64,000 bases of DNA from Paenimyroides ummariense (GCF_900115115.1 NZ_FOVI01000002.1:1-64000); one strand, 5' to 3'; positions 34,214 to 43,763 are shown, numbered from the stretch's first letter. Translations and numbers: made by a program. The notes: a model not told the origin generated them from the letters alone.

Positions 34214-35478
34214 TGTGGCAGTGTGTTGTAAAAGAATTTAAGTTGTTGTTTCGCGATATTGGCGGATTAATCACTTTATTCATTATGCCGGTAATTTTGG
34301 TGGTGGTGGTAACATCTATTCAAGACAGCACCTATCAAAGCTTTAGCGCATCAAAAATTCCTGTTCTTTGGATCGATCATGATCAGGACAGTATTTCCCT
34401 GCACGTTAAAAAAGAACTGGAAGCTTCACAAAGTTTTTCATTAATATCAACCCAAAATAATAAAGAAGTAACCGAAGCAACCGCAAAAGAATTGGTTTTT
34501 AAAGGGAAATATCAAATGGCAATTGTAATTCCTAAAAATCTTACCAGCGATTTAAACATAAAAGTCCGCCAGAATGTAGATGGAATTTTAGACGAAATGG
34601 GTATGAGTACTTCTACTTACGATCCTGTTGAAGTTGAAAAGAAAGAAATCCGTCTGTATTTTGATCCGGCTACACAAGCAGCTTTTAAAAACGGAATCAA
34701 AAGCAATATTGATAAAATGGTAGCTCAGTTAGAATCTGATGCCATCTATAAAACTTTCGAAACACAATTAGGCGGTAGCAGCAGCACATCGTTCAACGAC
34801 ACCTTTATCAGCTTTAAAGAAATTGTTCCCCAAGAAAAAAATGCAGATATTGTACCAAATTCGGTTCAACACAACGTTCCGGCTTGGACACTTTTTGCCA
34901 TTTTCTTTATCATGGTGCCGTTGTCAATCAACATTGTTAAAGAAAAAAATCAGGGAACGTATCTGCGATTAATCAGCAGCCCAACATCAAACAGTATATT
35001 GTATTTAGGTAAAATAATTACGTATCTGGTTATTTGTCTGTTGCAGTTTTACACCATTTTACTTATTGCAAAAGTTGTATTTCCATACATGAATTTGCCC
35101 GAGCTAAATCTATCATTTAACAAAATAGCTTTAATGTCTGCATTAACGTTAACCGCAGGTTTAGCAGCAATTGGTATGGCAATTTTGTTAGGAATTGTAA
35201 GTAAAACCCAAGAACAATCGGCACCTTTTGGCGCAACCTTCGTAATTATTCTGGCAGCTGTTGGTGGTGTTTGGATTCCCGTATTCGCCATGTCGCAAGT
35301 TATGCAAATTGCATCAAAAGCATCGCCTATGAACTGGGCATTAAACGGCTATTATGATATTATCTTGCGAAATGGTTCGCTAATTGATATTATTCCTGAA
35401 ATGATATTACTAACTTTGTTTTTTGTTGTTTTTACAACTTGTGCATTGCTATATGATAAAAAGAAAAGAACCGTTTAA
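34201..35478 (+). CDS. ABC-2 type transporter permease
   Basis: 425-aa permease with one N-terminal helix (GLITLFIMPVILVVVVTSI), a roughly 200-residue extracytoplasmic domain and a C-terminal bundle of five hydrophobic segments starting at WTLFAIFFIMVPLSINIVKEK. This is the ABC2_membrane_3 layout. It should pair with the ATPase at 31092 to move a lipid-like cargo. Its start codon sits inside the right copy of the direct repeat. Overlaps the thioesterase gene by 26 bases. Confidence 0.9.
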   Translation: MWFKLWQCVVKEFKLLFRDIGGLITLFIMPVILVVVVTSIQDSTYQSFSASKIPVLWIDHDQDSISLHVKKELEASQSFSLISTQNNKEVTEATAKELVFKGKYQMAIVIPKNLTSDLNIKVRQNVDGILDEMGMSTSTYDPVEVEKKEIRLYFDPATQAAFKNGIKSNIDKMVAQLESDAIYKTFETQLGGSSSTSFNDTFISFKEIVPQEKNADIVPNSVQHNVPAWTLFAIFFIMVPLSINIVKEKNQGTYLRLISSPTSNSILYLGKIITYLVICLLQFYTILLIAKVVFPYMNLPELNLSFNKIALMSALTLTAGLAAIGMAILLGIVSKTQEQSAPFGATFVIILAAVGGVWIPVFAMSQVMQIASKASPMNWALNGYYDIILRNGSLIDIIPEMILLTLFFVVFTTCALLYDKKKRTV

Positions 35479-35899
35479 CCAAGGCAAAACCTTACAGCAT
35501 ACCGAACATTTTAAGGTAAAGTTTAACCAGACCGATGCTTTGGGCATTGTTTGGCACGGCAACTATATCGATTATTTCGAAGACGGTCGCGAGGCTTTTG
35601 GGCGCCATTACGGAATTTCTTACAAGCATGTGCAAGATCATGGTTTTGCAACGCCGATTGTTAAAACGCAAAGCGAACATAAAAAGCCGTTGCGATACGC
35701 AGATGACGCCTATATTGTAACCACTTTTATAGATTCGCCTGCTGCAAAAATGATTTTTAGTTTCGAAATTTACAATGCACAGCACCAATTGGTTTGTGTA
35801 GGCGAAACCACGCAGGTTTTTACCGATTTCGATGGAAATTTAATCATCACAGTTCCCCAGTTTTTTGAACAGTGGAAACAAAAAGTAGGTTTGTTATAA
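35453..35899 (+). CDS. Acyl-CoA/acyl-ACP thioesterase (4HBT hotdog)
   Basis: 148 aa from the ATG at 35453; the earlier in-frame start at 35423 lies deep in the permease gene and adds no conserved residues. The 4-hydroxybenzoyl-CoA thioesterase motif is clear: FNQTDALGIVWHGNYIDYFEDGREAF, with the catalytic Asp in the DALGIVWHGNY signature. It would release free polyene acid or proofread ACP-bound intermediates. Its stop overlaps the next KS start (TAATG). Confidence 0.88.
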   Translation: MIKRKEPFNQGKTLQHTEHFKVKFNQTDALGIVWHGNYIDYFEDGREAFGRHYGISYKHVQDHGFATPIVKTQSEHKKPLRYADDAYIVTTFIDSPAAKMIFSFEIYNAQHQLVCVGETTQVFTDFDGNLIITVPQFFEQWKQKVGLL

Positions 35900-37029
35900 T
35901 GGCAGTTTTTATTCACGATACCAATATCATTAGTCCGTTGGGTTTTTCAACCGATGATAATTTCCAGAAGATTCTTTTGGGAACATCGGCTATTGAGAAG
36001 GTTTTTATCAATGATAAGATTGGATCTGTTTATGCAGGGAAAATTAATGACGAATTATTCAGCAACCATTTCCAATCGATCAATGCTGATTTTAAAGGAT
36101 CGCGAATTGAAAAATTATTGATTGCTGCCCTTTCCCCTATTGTTGAAAAAAATCCGTTGAAAAAAGATTCGGTTTTTATTCTTTCAACAACAAAAGGAAA
36201 CATCGCCGCATTAGCAAATGATGATTTAAGTGGAGCTTTTATTGATAAACTGGTACAGAATATAAACAGTTATTTTGGTTTTGAAACAGACCCAATTGTG
36301 GTTTCAAACGCTTGTACATCGGGAGTTGTAGCGATTTCTTTAGCCAAACGATTCATAGAAATGGAACAATTTACCAACGCGTATGTTGTAGCTGTTGATG
36401 AATTAACGCCGTTTGTAGTTTCGGGTTTTCAGTCGTTTCAGGCAATGAGCAGCGAACCTTGCAAACCGTATGATGCTGATAGAACCGGAGTAAATCTTGG
36501 CGAAGCAGCTGTCGCGGTTTATGTATCGAATGAAAATCGAACAGAATCAATACAAATTTTGGGCGATGCCAATATCAACGATGCCAACCATATTTCAGGA
36601 CCATCACGTACGGGCGAAGGTTTGTTTTTAAGTATTGAAAGAGCAATAAACGAAGCGCAAATAACATCAGACCAAATAGATTGTATTTCGGCACACGGCA
36701 CCGCTACCCTATTTAACGACGAAATGGAAGCTGTTGCGTTTAACAGATTAAGCCTGCAAAATGTTCCAACCAACAGTTTAAAAGGATATTTCGGTCACAC
36801 ATTAGGCGCATCGGGTTTGTTGGAAACCGTTATCACAATAGAAAGTTTAAAAAACAACGTGTTAATTCCTTCATTTGGCTACCAACAGCAAGGAACAACG
36901 CAACAAATAAACATCATTACCAAAAAAGAACAAAAATCGCTTAAAACTGCTTTAAAAACGGCATCGGGTTTTGGTGGAAGCAATTCGGCAATGATTTTGG
37001 TTAAAAATTCAGAAAATGTACGCAATTAG
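35899..37029 (+). CDS. Beta-ketoacyl-ACP synthase (cluster KS 2)
   Basis: 376-aa ketosynthase from the ATG at 35899, which overlaps the thioesterase stop (TAATG); the in-frame start 27 bases earlier is unlikely. Catalytic residues are C139 (VSNACTSGVVAISLAK), H266 (ISAHGTATLFND) and H300 (KGYFGHTLGASG). Complete and probably active. The chain starts at HDTNIISPLGFS without the usual VVITG strand, a trait of flexirubin-cluster KSs. Overlaps the next gene by 14 bases. Confidence 0.87.
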   Translation: MAVFIHDTNIISPLGFSTDDNFQKILLGTSAIEKVFINDKIGSVYAGKINDELFSNHFQSINADFKGSRIEKLLIAALSPIVEKNPLKKDSVFILSTTKGNIAALANDDLSGAFIDKLVQNINSYFGFETDPIVVSNACTSGVVAISLAKRFIEMEQFTNAYVVAVDELTPFVVSGFQSFQAMSSEPCKPYDADRTGVNLGEAAVAVYVSNENRTESIQILGDANINDANHISGPSRTGEGLFLSIERAINEAQITSDQIDCISAHGTATLFNDEMEAVAFNRLSLQNVPTNSLKGYFGHTLGASGLLETVITIESLKNNVLIPSFGYQQQGTTQQINIITKKEQKSLKTALKTASGFGGSNSAMILVKNSENVRN

Positions 37030-37606
37030 TAAATTCATAAATATCAGTCAAAATGTTGTCTGTGAAAATGGCAAGACAATCTTTCATAATCAGGAAGATA
37101 ATTTTGCTGCGTTTATGAAAAACGTGTATAAAAGCTTGAACATATCGTACCCGAAATTTTATAAAATGGACGATTTGTGTAAATTGGCTTTTATCGCATC
37201 AGAATTACTTTTGCAGAACGAAACAGAGAATGACATTGCCTTGCTTTTCAGTAATAACGAAGCGAGTTTAGATACCGATTTAAAGCATCAGCAAAGCATA
37301 CAAAACCCAGAAGATTATTACCCAAGTCCGGCGGTTTTTGTGTACACGCTGCCCAATATTACCATTGGTGAAGTGAGTATTCGTCATCAGTTAAAAAGCG
37401 AAAGTGCTTTTTTTGTGGCAGAAAAGTATCAAACCGACTACCTGCACAAATACGCGGAATATCTGCTAAAAACCAATAAAGCGCAAAAGGTTTTGTGTGG
37501 TTGGATCCACTTTTTAAACGGAGATTACAAAGCCGATTTTTATCTGGTGGAAAAAATGGGTATTTTAGAGCATTCAAAAGAACATATTAACGATATAACA
37601 AAATAA
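37016..37606 (+). CDS. Half-length KS-like protein
   Basis: 196-aa protein resembling only the N-terminal half of a ketosynthase. FYKMDDLCKLAFIASELLL and DIALLFSNNEASLDTDLKHQ are KS-like, then SPAVFVYTLPNITIGEVSIRHQLKSESAFFV occupies the place of the nucleophile helix. There is no Cys at that point and no His motifs, so it cannot condense on its own. It could be a structural or chain-length partner of a neighbouring KS. The ACP gene starts 1 base after its stop. Confidence 0.72.
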   Translation: MYAISKFINISQNVVCENGKTIFHNQEDNFAAFMKNVYKSLNISYPKFYKMDDLCKLAFIASELLLQNETENDIALLFSNNEASLDTDLKHQQSIQNPEDYYPSPAVFVYTLPNITIGEVSIRHQLKSESAFFVAEKYQTDYLHKYAEYLLKTNKAQKVLCGWIHFLNGDYKADFYLVEKMGILEHSKEHINDITK

Positions 37607-37607
37607 A

Positions 37608-37865
37608 ATGGACGCATTAAAGCAAGAATTAAAAGAACGCATTATTAACGCATTGAATTTAGAAGATATTTCTATTGATGATATTCAGGATAACGATCCG
37701 CTTTTTGGCGACGGTTTAGGTTTGGATTCTATTGATGCATTGGAACTAATCGTGCTTTTAGACAAAGAATACGGTATAAAATTAGCCGATCCAAAACAAG
37801 GAAAAGAAATTTTTCAGTCAGTTGAAACAATGGCTCAATTTGTAGCTGCAAACCGTACAAAATAA
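37608..37865 (+). CDS. Acyl carrier protein 2 (flexirubin cluster)
   Basis: 85-aa ACP with the phosphopantetheine serine in GLGLDSIDALELIVLLDKEYGI. A second ACP in one cluster suggests separate carriers for the aryl polyene and for the resorcinol precursor, or for starter and extender. Its last base is the first base of the next KS gene (TAATG). Confidence 0.92.
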   Translation: MDALKQELKERIINALNLEDISIDDIQDNDPLFGDGLGLDSIDALELIVLLDKEYGIKLADPKQGKEIFQSVETMAQFVAANRTK

Positions 37866-39058
37866 TGCAGAAAAAAGTTGCAATTACAGGAATGGGCATT
37901 ATATCTTCCATCGGTTTATCGGTCGAAGAGAATTTCCAGTCGTTAATTTCCAAAAAAAGCGGTATTTCAGATTTAGAGAATATCCAAACGCGTCATGCAT
38001 CAGAAATTAAAGTCGGCGAAATTAAAATTACCAACCAAGAATTGCAACACCTGTTGAACTTACCAGAAGAAAATACCTTTACACGAACCGGTTTGTTAGG
38101 GACTTATGCTGCCAAAAAAGCAGTTGAAAGTGCCGGTATTTCTGATATAAACGAACTACGTACCGGATTGATTTCATCGACTAGTGTTGCTGGAATGGAT
38201 TTTACCGAGAAGCACTACAAAAAGTACGAGGAACATCCGGAATATCAAAAGTACATTCAAAGTCACGATGCCGGCGATTCATCAAACAAAATCGCCAATT
38301 ATTTAGGTTTAAAAGGATTTGTAACTACCATTTCAACTGCGTGTTCATCGGCTGCAAATGCCATAATGTTGGGCGCAAGCATGATTGAAAATGGTTATTT
38401 AGACCGAGTAATTGTGGGCGGAACCGATGCGTTGAGCAAGTTTACCATTAATGGTTTTAAAACACTGATGATTTTGTCTGATACTTACAACACTCCTTTT
38501 GACAATAACCGTAAAGGTTTGAATTTAGGCGAAGCTGCAGCTTATCTGGTGTTAGAATCAGATGAGGTTATTAAGAAAAGCAACAAAAAAGTTTTGGCTT
38601 ACGTGGCTGGTTACGGCAATGCAAATGATGCATTTCATCAAACAGCTTCGTCAGAAAATGGTGAAGGCGCATATTTGGCAATGAAACAGGCTTTTGAAAA
38701 GGCTTCTATCCTACCCGATCAAATTGATTACATCAATGTTCACGGAACGGCAACACCAAACAACGATTTATCTGAAGGTCGAGCCATAAGCAGAATTTTC
38801 AGCAAGGTGCCAAAATTTAGTTCAACCAAAGCATATACTGGTCATACCTTAGCTGCTGCTGCGGCAATTGAAGCGGTTTACAGCGTACTGGCGTTGCAAA
38901 ACAACATCATCTTCCCTAACCTGAATTTTAAAACACCTATGGAAGAATTGAATATTGTTCCCGAAACCGAAGTTGTTCAAACCGAAATTAATCATGTACT
39001 TTCAAATTCTTTCGGATTTGGCGGAAATTGTTCCACTTTAATCTTTTCGAAATCATGA
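37865..39058 (+). CDS. Beta-ketoacyl-ACP synthase (cluster KS 3)
   Basis: 397-aa FabF-type KS with C160 (TTISTACSSAANAI), H293 (INVHGTATPNND) and H327 (AYTGHTLAAAAA), so the triad is complete. It opens with the canonical KVAITGMGIISSIG. It overlaps the Cys-less KS that follows by an ATGA junction; such KS plus chain-length-factor pairs act as heterodimers in aryl polyene and type II polyketide systems. Confidence 0.9.
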   Translation: MQKKVAITGMGIISSIGLSVEENFQSLISKKSGISDLENIQTRHASEIKVGEIKITNQELQHLLNLPEENTFTRTGLLGTYAAKKAVESAGISDINELRTGLISSTSVAGMDFTEKHYKKYEEHPEYQKYIQSHDAGDSSNKIANYLGLKGFVTTISTACSSAANAIMLGASMIENGYLDRVIVGGTDALSKFTINGFKTLMILSDTYNTPFDNNRKGLNLGEAAAYLVLESDEVIKKSNKKVLAYVAGYGNANDAFHQTASSENGEGAYLAMKQAFEKASILPDQIDYINVHGTATPNNDLSEGRAISRIFSKVPKFSSTKAYTGHTLAAAAAIEAVYSVLALQNNIIFPNLNFKTPMEELNIVPETEVVQTEINHVLSNSFGFGGNCSTLIFSKS

Positions 39059-40104
39059 AAAACTGCTATATAAACGGTATCGGCAATGTAAGCATTCAAT
39101 CGGTTGATTTTGATGTATTTGAATCTGAAATTGCTGAAATTCAGATATTAAACAAAGCCCAGCAACCATCTTATAAAGATTTAATTGCTCCGGCAATGAG
39201 CCGCCGTATGGCTAAAGGTGTAAAAATGGGTATTTATGCTGCCAATAAAGCGTTGTTCAATGCGAAAATGGTTGATCCGCAGGCTGTGATTGTCGGAACC
39301 GGTTTGGGTTGTATCGAAGATTCTGAAAAGTTTTTAGAAGCAATTATTGATAATGATGAGCAGTTTTTAACTCCCACAGCGTTTATACAATCTACACACA
39401 ACACAGTTGCTGCTCAAATTGCCTTGCATTTGCAGTGTAAAGCGTATAATTTTACCTACGTTAATGGATCAAATTCCTTTGAAAGTGCCTTGTTTGATGC
39501 TTTTATGCAGTTGAAACATTTTAACAAAGAAAATATATTGATTGGCGGAGTTGATGAAATTGCGCCGTACACTTTTTCTATGTACGAAATGATTGGAAAA
39601 GTAAAGCAGAGTGGGGAAGAGGTGAATTTTAAAAACCCGCAAACAAAGGGAATTGCGTTGGCAGAAGGAGCTACTTTTTTTGCTTTATCAAACCACAAAA
39701 CCAACAACAGTTATGCTGAGGTTTTAGATGTGATGCTTTTTAATGCTTTTAAAGATAATGAAGCTACCGAAATAAATACTTTTTTGGCTAAAAATAACCT
39801 TTCTGTTTCTGATTTAGATGTCGTTTTTTTTGGTGTAAATGCTGATGTTCATCAGCAAGAATTTTACAATAGAATGAAGGCTATTTTTAACGAAATTCCA
39901 CAAGCTTATTATCAGCATATTTCGGGAAGTTATGATACAGCATCTGCGTTTGGATTAAAAGTTGCAGCAGAAATCATACAAAAACAACAATATCCAAAGG
40001 TTGTTCAATACAATAACATTGAACCAACTAAAATTGAAAAAATATTAATGATTAATCAGTTTAACAATACCGATTTTAGTTTTGTTCTACTATCAAAATG
40101 TTAA
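39055..40104 (+). CDS. Chain-length-factor-like ketosynthase (no active Cys)
   Basis: 349 aa from the ATGA-overlap start at 39055. KS fold features are present (QSTHNTVAAQIALHLQCKAYNFTYV, ILIGGVDEIAPYTFSMYEM). The nucleophile position reads NGSNSFESAL, with Ser at about 139 instead of Cys, and no H-G-T-A-T motif is seen. This is expected for a chain length factor that pairs with the KS at 37865 and sets polyene length. The deacetylase gene overlaps its end by 7 bases. Confidence 0.8.
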   Translation: MKNCYINGIGNVSIQSVDFDVFESEIAEIQILNKAQQPSYKDLIAPAMSRRMAKGVKMGIYAANKALFNAKMVDPQAVIVGTGLGCIEDSEKFLEAIIDNDEQFLTPTAFIQSTHNTVAAQIALHLQCKAYNFTYVNGSNSFESALFDAFMQLKHFNKENILIGGVDEIAPYTFSMYEMIGKVKQSGEEVNFKNPQTKGIALAEGATFFALSNHKTNNSYAEVLDVMLFNAFKDNEATEINTFLAKNNLSVSDLDVVFFGVNADVHQQEFYNRMKAIFNEIPQAYYQHISGSYDTASAFGLKVAAEIIQKQQYPKVVQYNNIEPTKIEKILMINQFNNTDFSFVLLSKC

Positions 40105-40871
40105 GGCACAAGTACATAAAATGGTTTTTTATTGCCCTTTTAATATTCTTGTGGTACGCATATTTTTCGGGTAAGTTACCCTTGTTTTTAATTTTTATTG
40201 CGATACTTTTTTGGTTAGGAATCACTGCTTGGGGATCGTTTGACATTCGATTAAATTACTTTGTAAAAGCTAATTCATCAAACAAAAAATTCAATCGAAA
40301 TGTAGTTGCTTTAACGTTTGATGACGGTCCGACAGAAGTTACTTCTGAAATTCTGAATCTGCTGGAAAAGTACAATCAAAGAGCGACATTCTTCTTTATT
40401 GGAAAACAAATTGAAAAATATCCCGAAATCTTAAAAAACATAGTCGGGCAGGGGCATACAATCGCAAATCATACTTATTCGCATACCAATAAAATGGGAT
40501 TTTTATCGAAAAAGGAAGTTGATAACGAAATAGCATCAACCCAAAACATCATTCAGCAGATTACAGGTAAAATCCCAAATTTATTCAGACCACCATTTGG
40601 AGTTACAAACCCAAATATAGCGTGGGCTTGCAAAGAAAATAGGGTAGAGGTGATTGGTTGGAATGTTCGATCGTTAGATACTGTAATAACATCAGAAGAT
40701 AAAATTTTAAGTCGAATTTTAGATCGATTTGAAAAAGGTTCGATAATTTTGCTGCACGATACATCAACCAAAACATTGAACGTATTGGAACGATTGTTGA
40801 TAACTATGGAAAAGAAACAAATACAATCGGTTACGGTTGACGAATTACTTAATATTAAAGCATACAAATAA
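40098..40871 (+). CDS. Polysaccharide deacetylase family protein (NodB domain)
   Basis: 257-aa protein with two N-terminal membrane segments (about 8-24 and 28-45), then a NodB domain. Motif 1 is ALTFDDGPTEVT with metal ligand D76, motif 2 is IANHTYSHTNK with H125 and H129, and motif 3 is RPPFGVTN. These are carbohydrate-esterase 4 features for removing N- or O-acetyl groups with a divalent metal. Its role in pigment production is unclear; it is a regular member of flexirubin clusters. The LolA-like gene overlaps by one base. Confidence 0.9.
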   Translation: MLRHKYIKWFFIALLIFLWYAYFSGKLPLFLIFIAILFWLGITAWGSFDIRLNYFVKANSSNKKFNRNVVALTFDDGPTEVTSEILNLLEKYNQRATFFFIGKQIEKYPEILKNIVGQGHTIANHTYSHTNKMGFLSKKEVDNEIASTQNIIQQITGKIPNLFRPPFGVTNPNIAWACKENRVEVIGWNVRSLDTVITSEDKILSRILDRFEKGSIILLHDTSTKTLNVLERLLITMEKKQIQSVTVDELLNIKAYK

Positions 40872-41494
40872 TGAAAAATATTTTTTTAGGAATATTCTTT
40901 TTTGCATCGGTTTTAGGATTTTCACAAACGCAGATGTCTGCTAACGAAGTAACATCGTTTAAAAAAGAAGTACAAAATCAGGCGGGTAAAACAACATCGA
41001 TCACTGCCGATTTTGAAGAAACAAAACACGTAAGCGTTCTTAAAAACGCATCGAAATCATCAGGAATTTTACGTTTTAAAGGCGAAAAATTGCTTTGGCA
41101 ATACAACGTACCTAAAAAAAATGCCATGTTGTTTAACAAAAACAGTTTAAAGATCAAAAACGAAAAAGGTAAAATTACATCGTTCGATCTAAACAAGAGC
41201 AAACGTTTTAAGCAGCTACAGCAATTAATGGTTGGCAGTTATACGGGAAATCTGTTTGATGAAAAATCGTTCAATATTACCTATTTTAAAAACGGAACTA
41301 CGCGTTTTGCCGTGTTAAAACCAAAAAGTAAAGACATGAGTAAGCACATTAAAGAAGTTACTTTAACGTTTTTAAACAATGAAGATACGGTTTCTGAAAT
41401 TAAAATTGTCGAGAGTTCTAACGATTATTCGGTAATTAAACTAAAAAACAAAAAATTAAACACCGCATTGGGCGATAGTGTTTTTCAGTTGTAG
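40871..41494 (+). CDS. LolA-like outer membrane lipoprotein carrier
   Basis: 207-aa periplasmic protein with signal peptide MKNIFLGIFFFASVLGFSQ. The LolA fold is suggested by ITADFEETKHVSVLKN, SSGILRFKGEKLLWQYNVPKK and DEKSFNITYFKNG strands. LolA carries acyl-chain-bearing lipoproteins; LolA-like members of aryl polyene clusters are thought to ferry the pigment lipid across the periplasm to the outer membrane. A terminator follows, ending this operon segment. Confidence 0.85.
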   Translation: MKNIFLGIFFFASVLGFSQTQMSANEVTSFKKEVQNQAGKTTSITADFEETKHVSVLKNASKSSGILRFKGEKLLWQYNVPKKNAMLFNKNSLKIKNEKGKITSFDLNKSKRFKQLQQLMVGSYTGNLFDEKSFNITYFKNGTTRFAVLKPKSKDMSKHIKEVTLTFLNNEDTVSEIKIVESSNDYSVIKLKNKKLNTALGDSVFQL

Positions 41495-41518
41495 AAATTT
41501 TAAAATATAAAGTAAATC

Positions 41519-41549
41519 AATCCTCTTAAGAACTTTTTTTGAGAGGATT
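41519..41549. terminator. Terminator between LolA-like gene and minus-strand pair
   Basis: AATCCTCT and AGAGGATT flank a 15-base loop, between converging genes. It overlaps the end of the minus-strand gene. Confidence 0.7.
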
Positions 41550-42374
41550 AATTTTATAATGCAGTTGTAAAAACTTCATTCCCCAATACCAAAAAGTATG
41601 ATCTGTACGTAAAACACCTTCTTCATCGGTAAACACGTGAATTAATTCTTTTAAAGGAATAAATTTATACCTAATCGTTGAATCGTTCATTACTTTAATT
41701 CGATAATATCCTGCACCACCTGGTTTTTTCCCATCAGAGATTAATTTTACTGAACCATCGTCTTGTACTTCAACTCTTAATAAAACAGTGGCGCTGCCTT
41801 TTGGTAATGGAAAAATAACTCGTACATAAGGTTTTTCGTCAATATTAACGGCAGAATAAAACCCTGCATAAGTAACTTTTTTAGTCAAGATAGCTTTTCT
41901 CAGCCAACAAGTCATAACTTGTCTGTCGTTTTCATCTTTCAAAGCAATTACTTCATTGCTCATACCTCTACTGGTTTCTAAAGGTTTTAGCGGTATGTTT
42001 AGTTGGTCTATACCAGAACTTACGGTATTGATTAAAATATGTGCAAAATATTTCACGGGATGATACCATTCAGACCAAACGTCTAAAGTATATTGTGATG
42101 TATGCTCGTAGAAATGCTTAACAGATTCTTGAAGGCGGTTTTTATTCACATCATTTTTATCGATAGCTAAAAGAAAGTCGCTTAGCAAACCGTGGCTTTT
42201 ATCAATAGAAATTTTTAAGTTGGATTCTTTTGCAAATTCTTTATAAAAACCATCACCTATAAATGAACTTTTTCCGTATGGACCTTTTAGCCAAGGAATT
42301 TCATTTATGTTCTTTTTGTAACCCGTCCATCTAACCCAGCAGTTTATTGAAAGAGATAAAATTTTATTTATCAT
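41526..42374 (-). CDS. Hypothetical protein inserted in the flexirubin cluster
   Basis: 282-aa protein on the strand opposite to the cluster. No signal peptide or membrane helix is obvious beyond a mildly hydrophobic start (MINKILSLSINCWVRWTGYKK). The C-terminal half has beta-rich motifs (YVRVIFPLPKGSATVLLRVEVQ, GGAGYYRIKVMNDSTIRYKFI) that could form a barrel. I do not recognise a family. It is bounded by a terminator at each end, so it is an independent unit, and it may be unrelated to pigment synthesis. Confidence 0.7.
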   Translation of the reverse strand: MINKILSLSINCWVRWTGYKKNINEIPWLKGPYGKSSFIGDGFYKEFAKESNLKISIDKSHGLLSDFLLAIDKNDVNKNRLQESVKHFYEHTSQYTLDVWSEWYHPVKYFAHILINTVSSGIDQLNIPLKPLETSRGMSNEVIALKDENDRQVMTCWLRKAILTKKVTYAGFYSAVNIDEKPYVRVIFPLPKGSATVLLRVEVQDDGSVKLISDGKKPGGAGYYRIKVMNDSTIRYKFIPLKELIHVFTDEEGVLRTDHTFWYWGMKFLQLHYKINPLKKSS

Positions 42375-42474
42375 GATGTTATTTTTATCAAAAATAATAA
42401 TTAAGGCAATAATTGACTTTAAAAACTTAAATTTATTAAATCATTTAAAAATATGAATAGGTTTCAATTATATC

Positions 42475-42500
42475 AAAATCCGTTCATTTGAACGGATTTT
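42475..42500. terminator. Terminator of the SDR gene
   Basis: AAAATCCGTTCA pairs with TGAACGGATTTT around a two-base loop, with A/T runs. It sits just after the stop of the minus-strand SDR. Confidence 0.85.
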
Positions 42501-42502
42501 TG

Positions 42503-43219
42503 TTATGGATTTGTCGAAAAAATAGAACCATTAGCAATTAAAGCTCTGCTTTTCATCTTCAGGATATCGCGTACCCATTCGGCAAAATCTTCAGGCTGTA
42601 ACACACTGTCCGGATTCCCGTCGGTTAAACCGCCGTCAATGCTCATATCGGTAGCAATGGTACTTGGTGTTAACGTAAATACACGAATGTTGTTTTTGCG
42701 CCATTCTGCCATCATAGATTGCGATAAAGAAATTACCGCTGCTTTAGATGCCGCATAGGCAGACATGTTTGCACCGCCTTTTAAACCAGCTGTAGAAGCT
42801 ACGTTAATAACATCGCCGCTGCCATTTTGTTTCATGTACGGATAAACCGCCATTGCCGTGTAATAAACTCCAAAAAGATTTGTTTGCATTACTTGTTCCC
42901 AATCTGCAGCAGGCATATCTTCTAATTTTCCAAACCAGCCAATTCCGGCATTATTTACCAAAATATCAACACCGCCAAGAGTCGATACTAATTCTTTAAT
43001 ACCATTATCAACTTCTGATTTATCGGCAACATTAAAAACCGAATACGCAGCTTTTACACCACTTTTCTCCAATTCTGCAACCGTATTCTTTAAGTGATCT
43101 TCGTTACGGCCGGTAATTCCTATGTTCACACCTTCTTGTGCAAGCAGCAAGGCAACAGCTTTACCCAAACCACGACCACCACCGGTAATTATTGCGTTTT
43201 TTCCTTTTAATGAACTCAT
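42503..43219 (-). CDS. Short-chain dehydrogenase/3-ketoacyl-ACP reductase
   Basis: 238-aa SDR. Nucleotide-binding motif is ITGGGRGLGKAVALLLAQEG, then ILVNNAGIGWFG. Catalytic Ser lies in NVASTAGLKG, with Tyr/Lys in YAASKAAV. PSTIATDMSIDGG replaces the FabG-like C-terminal loop. It is divergent from the cluster's FabG and on the opposite strand, so it may be a general SDR. A role as a second ketoreductase is possible. Confidence 0.88.
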   Translation of the reverse strand: MSSLKGKNAIITGGGRGLGKAVALLLAQEGVNIGITGRNEDHLKNTVAELEKSGVKAAYSVFNVADKSEVDNGIKELVSTLGGVDILVNNAGIGWFGKLEDMPAADWEQVMQTNLFGVYYTAMAVYPYMKQNGSGDVINVASTAGLKGGANMSAYAASKAAVISLSQSMMAEWRKNNIRVFTLTPSTIATDMSIDGGLTDGNPDSVLQPEDFAEWVRDILKMKSRALIANGSIFSTNP

Positions 43220-43394
43220 ATTTTTAAATCGAATTAAATTAATTAAGTACTACAAATTTCAGAAAATAATGTCTGAAATCATTTCTTTAAAAGTTAAGAA
43301 AAACATATTGTTTACACTTTTTAAACCGATAAATAAAATTGGGGTTGATGGTACTTTAAAATAAATCCTTAATTTCGCTTTTTAAACAATTTGT

Positions 43395-43763
43395 ATGTTA
43401 ATACCTCATTTTTACAGCGTAAAAGAATTTAATTTTACAGACAACCAGTTAAAATCGATTATTGAACTAAACCCAGAACACGATGTGTTTAAAGGACATT
43501 TTCCTAATAATCCGGTAACGCCTGGTGTTTGTATGCTGCAAATTTTAAAGGAATTAACAGAACAAGCAACTAATACAAATTTGTTTATAAAAGAATGCAG
43601 CAATGTAAAGTTTATGGCATTGATAAATCCTGAAGTTAATCCAATTCTGGAAATTACAATCGATATCAATCCACTAGAAGAAAACTTTAAAATTAAGGCT
43701 TCGGCTAGTTTTAATGAAACCGTTGCCCTAAAAGTAAATGCTTTGCTAACCCAGCAATTATAA
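43395..43763 (+). CDS. FabZ-like 3-hydroxyacyl-ACP dehydratase 3
   Basis: 122-aa hotdog protein with the full FabA/FabZ signature HDVFKGHFPNNPVTPGVCMLQILKEL, including the catalytic His in GHFP. It is the third dehydratase of the cluster. It overlaps the glycosyltransferase start by one base (TAATG). Most likely it dehydrates 3-hydroxyacyl-ACP during chain building; whether for polyene or resorcinol precursor is not visible. Confidence 0.85.
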   Translation: MLIPHFYSVKEFNFTDNQLKSIIELNPEHDVFKGHFPNNPVTPGVCMLQILKELTEQATNTNLFIKECSNVKFMALINPEVNPILEITIDINPLEENFKIKASASFNETVALKVNALLTQQL

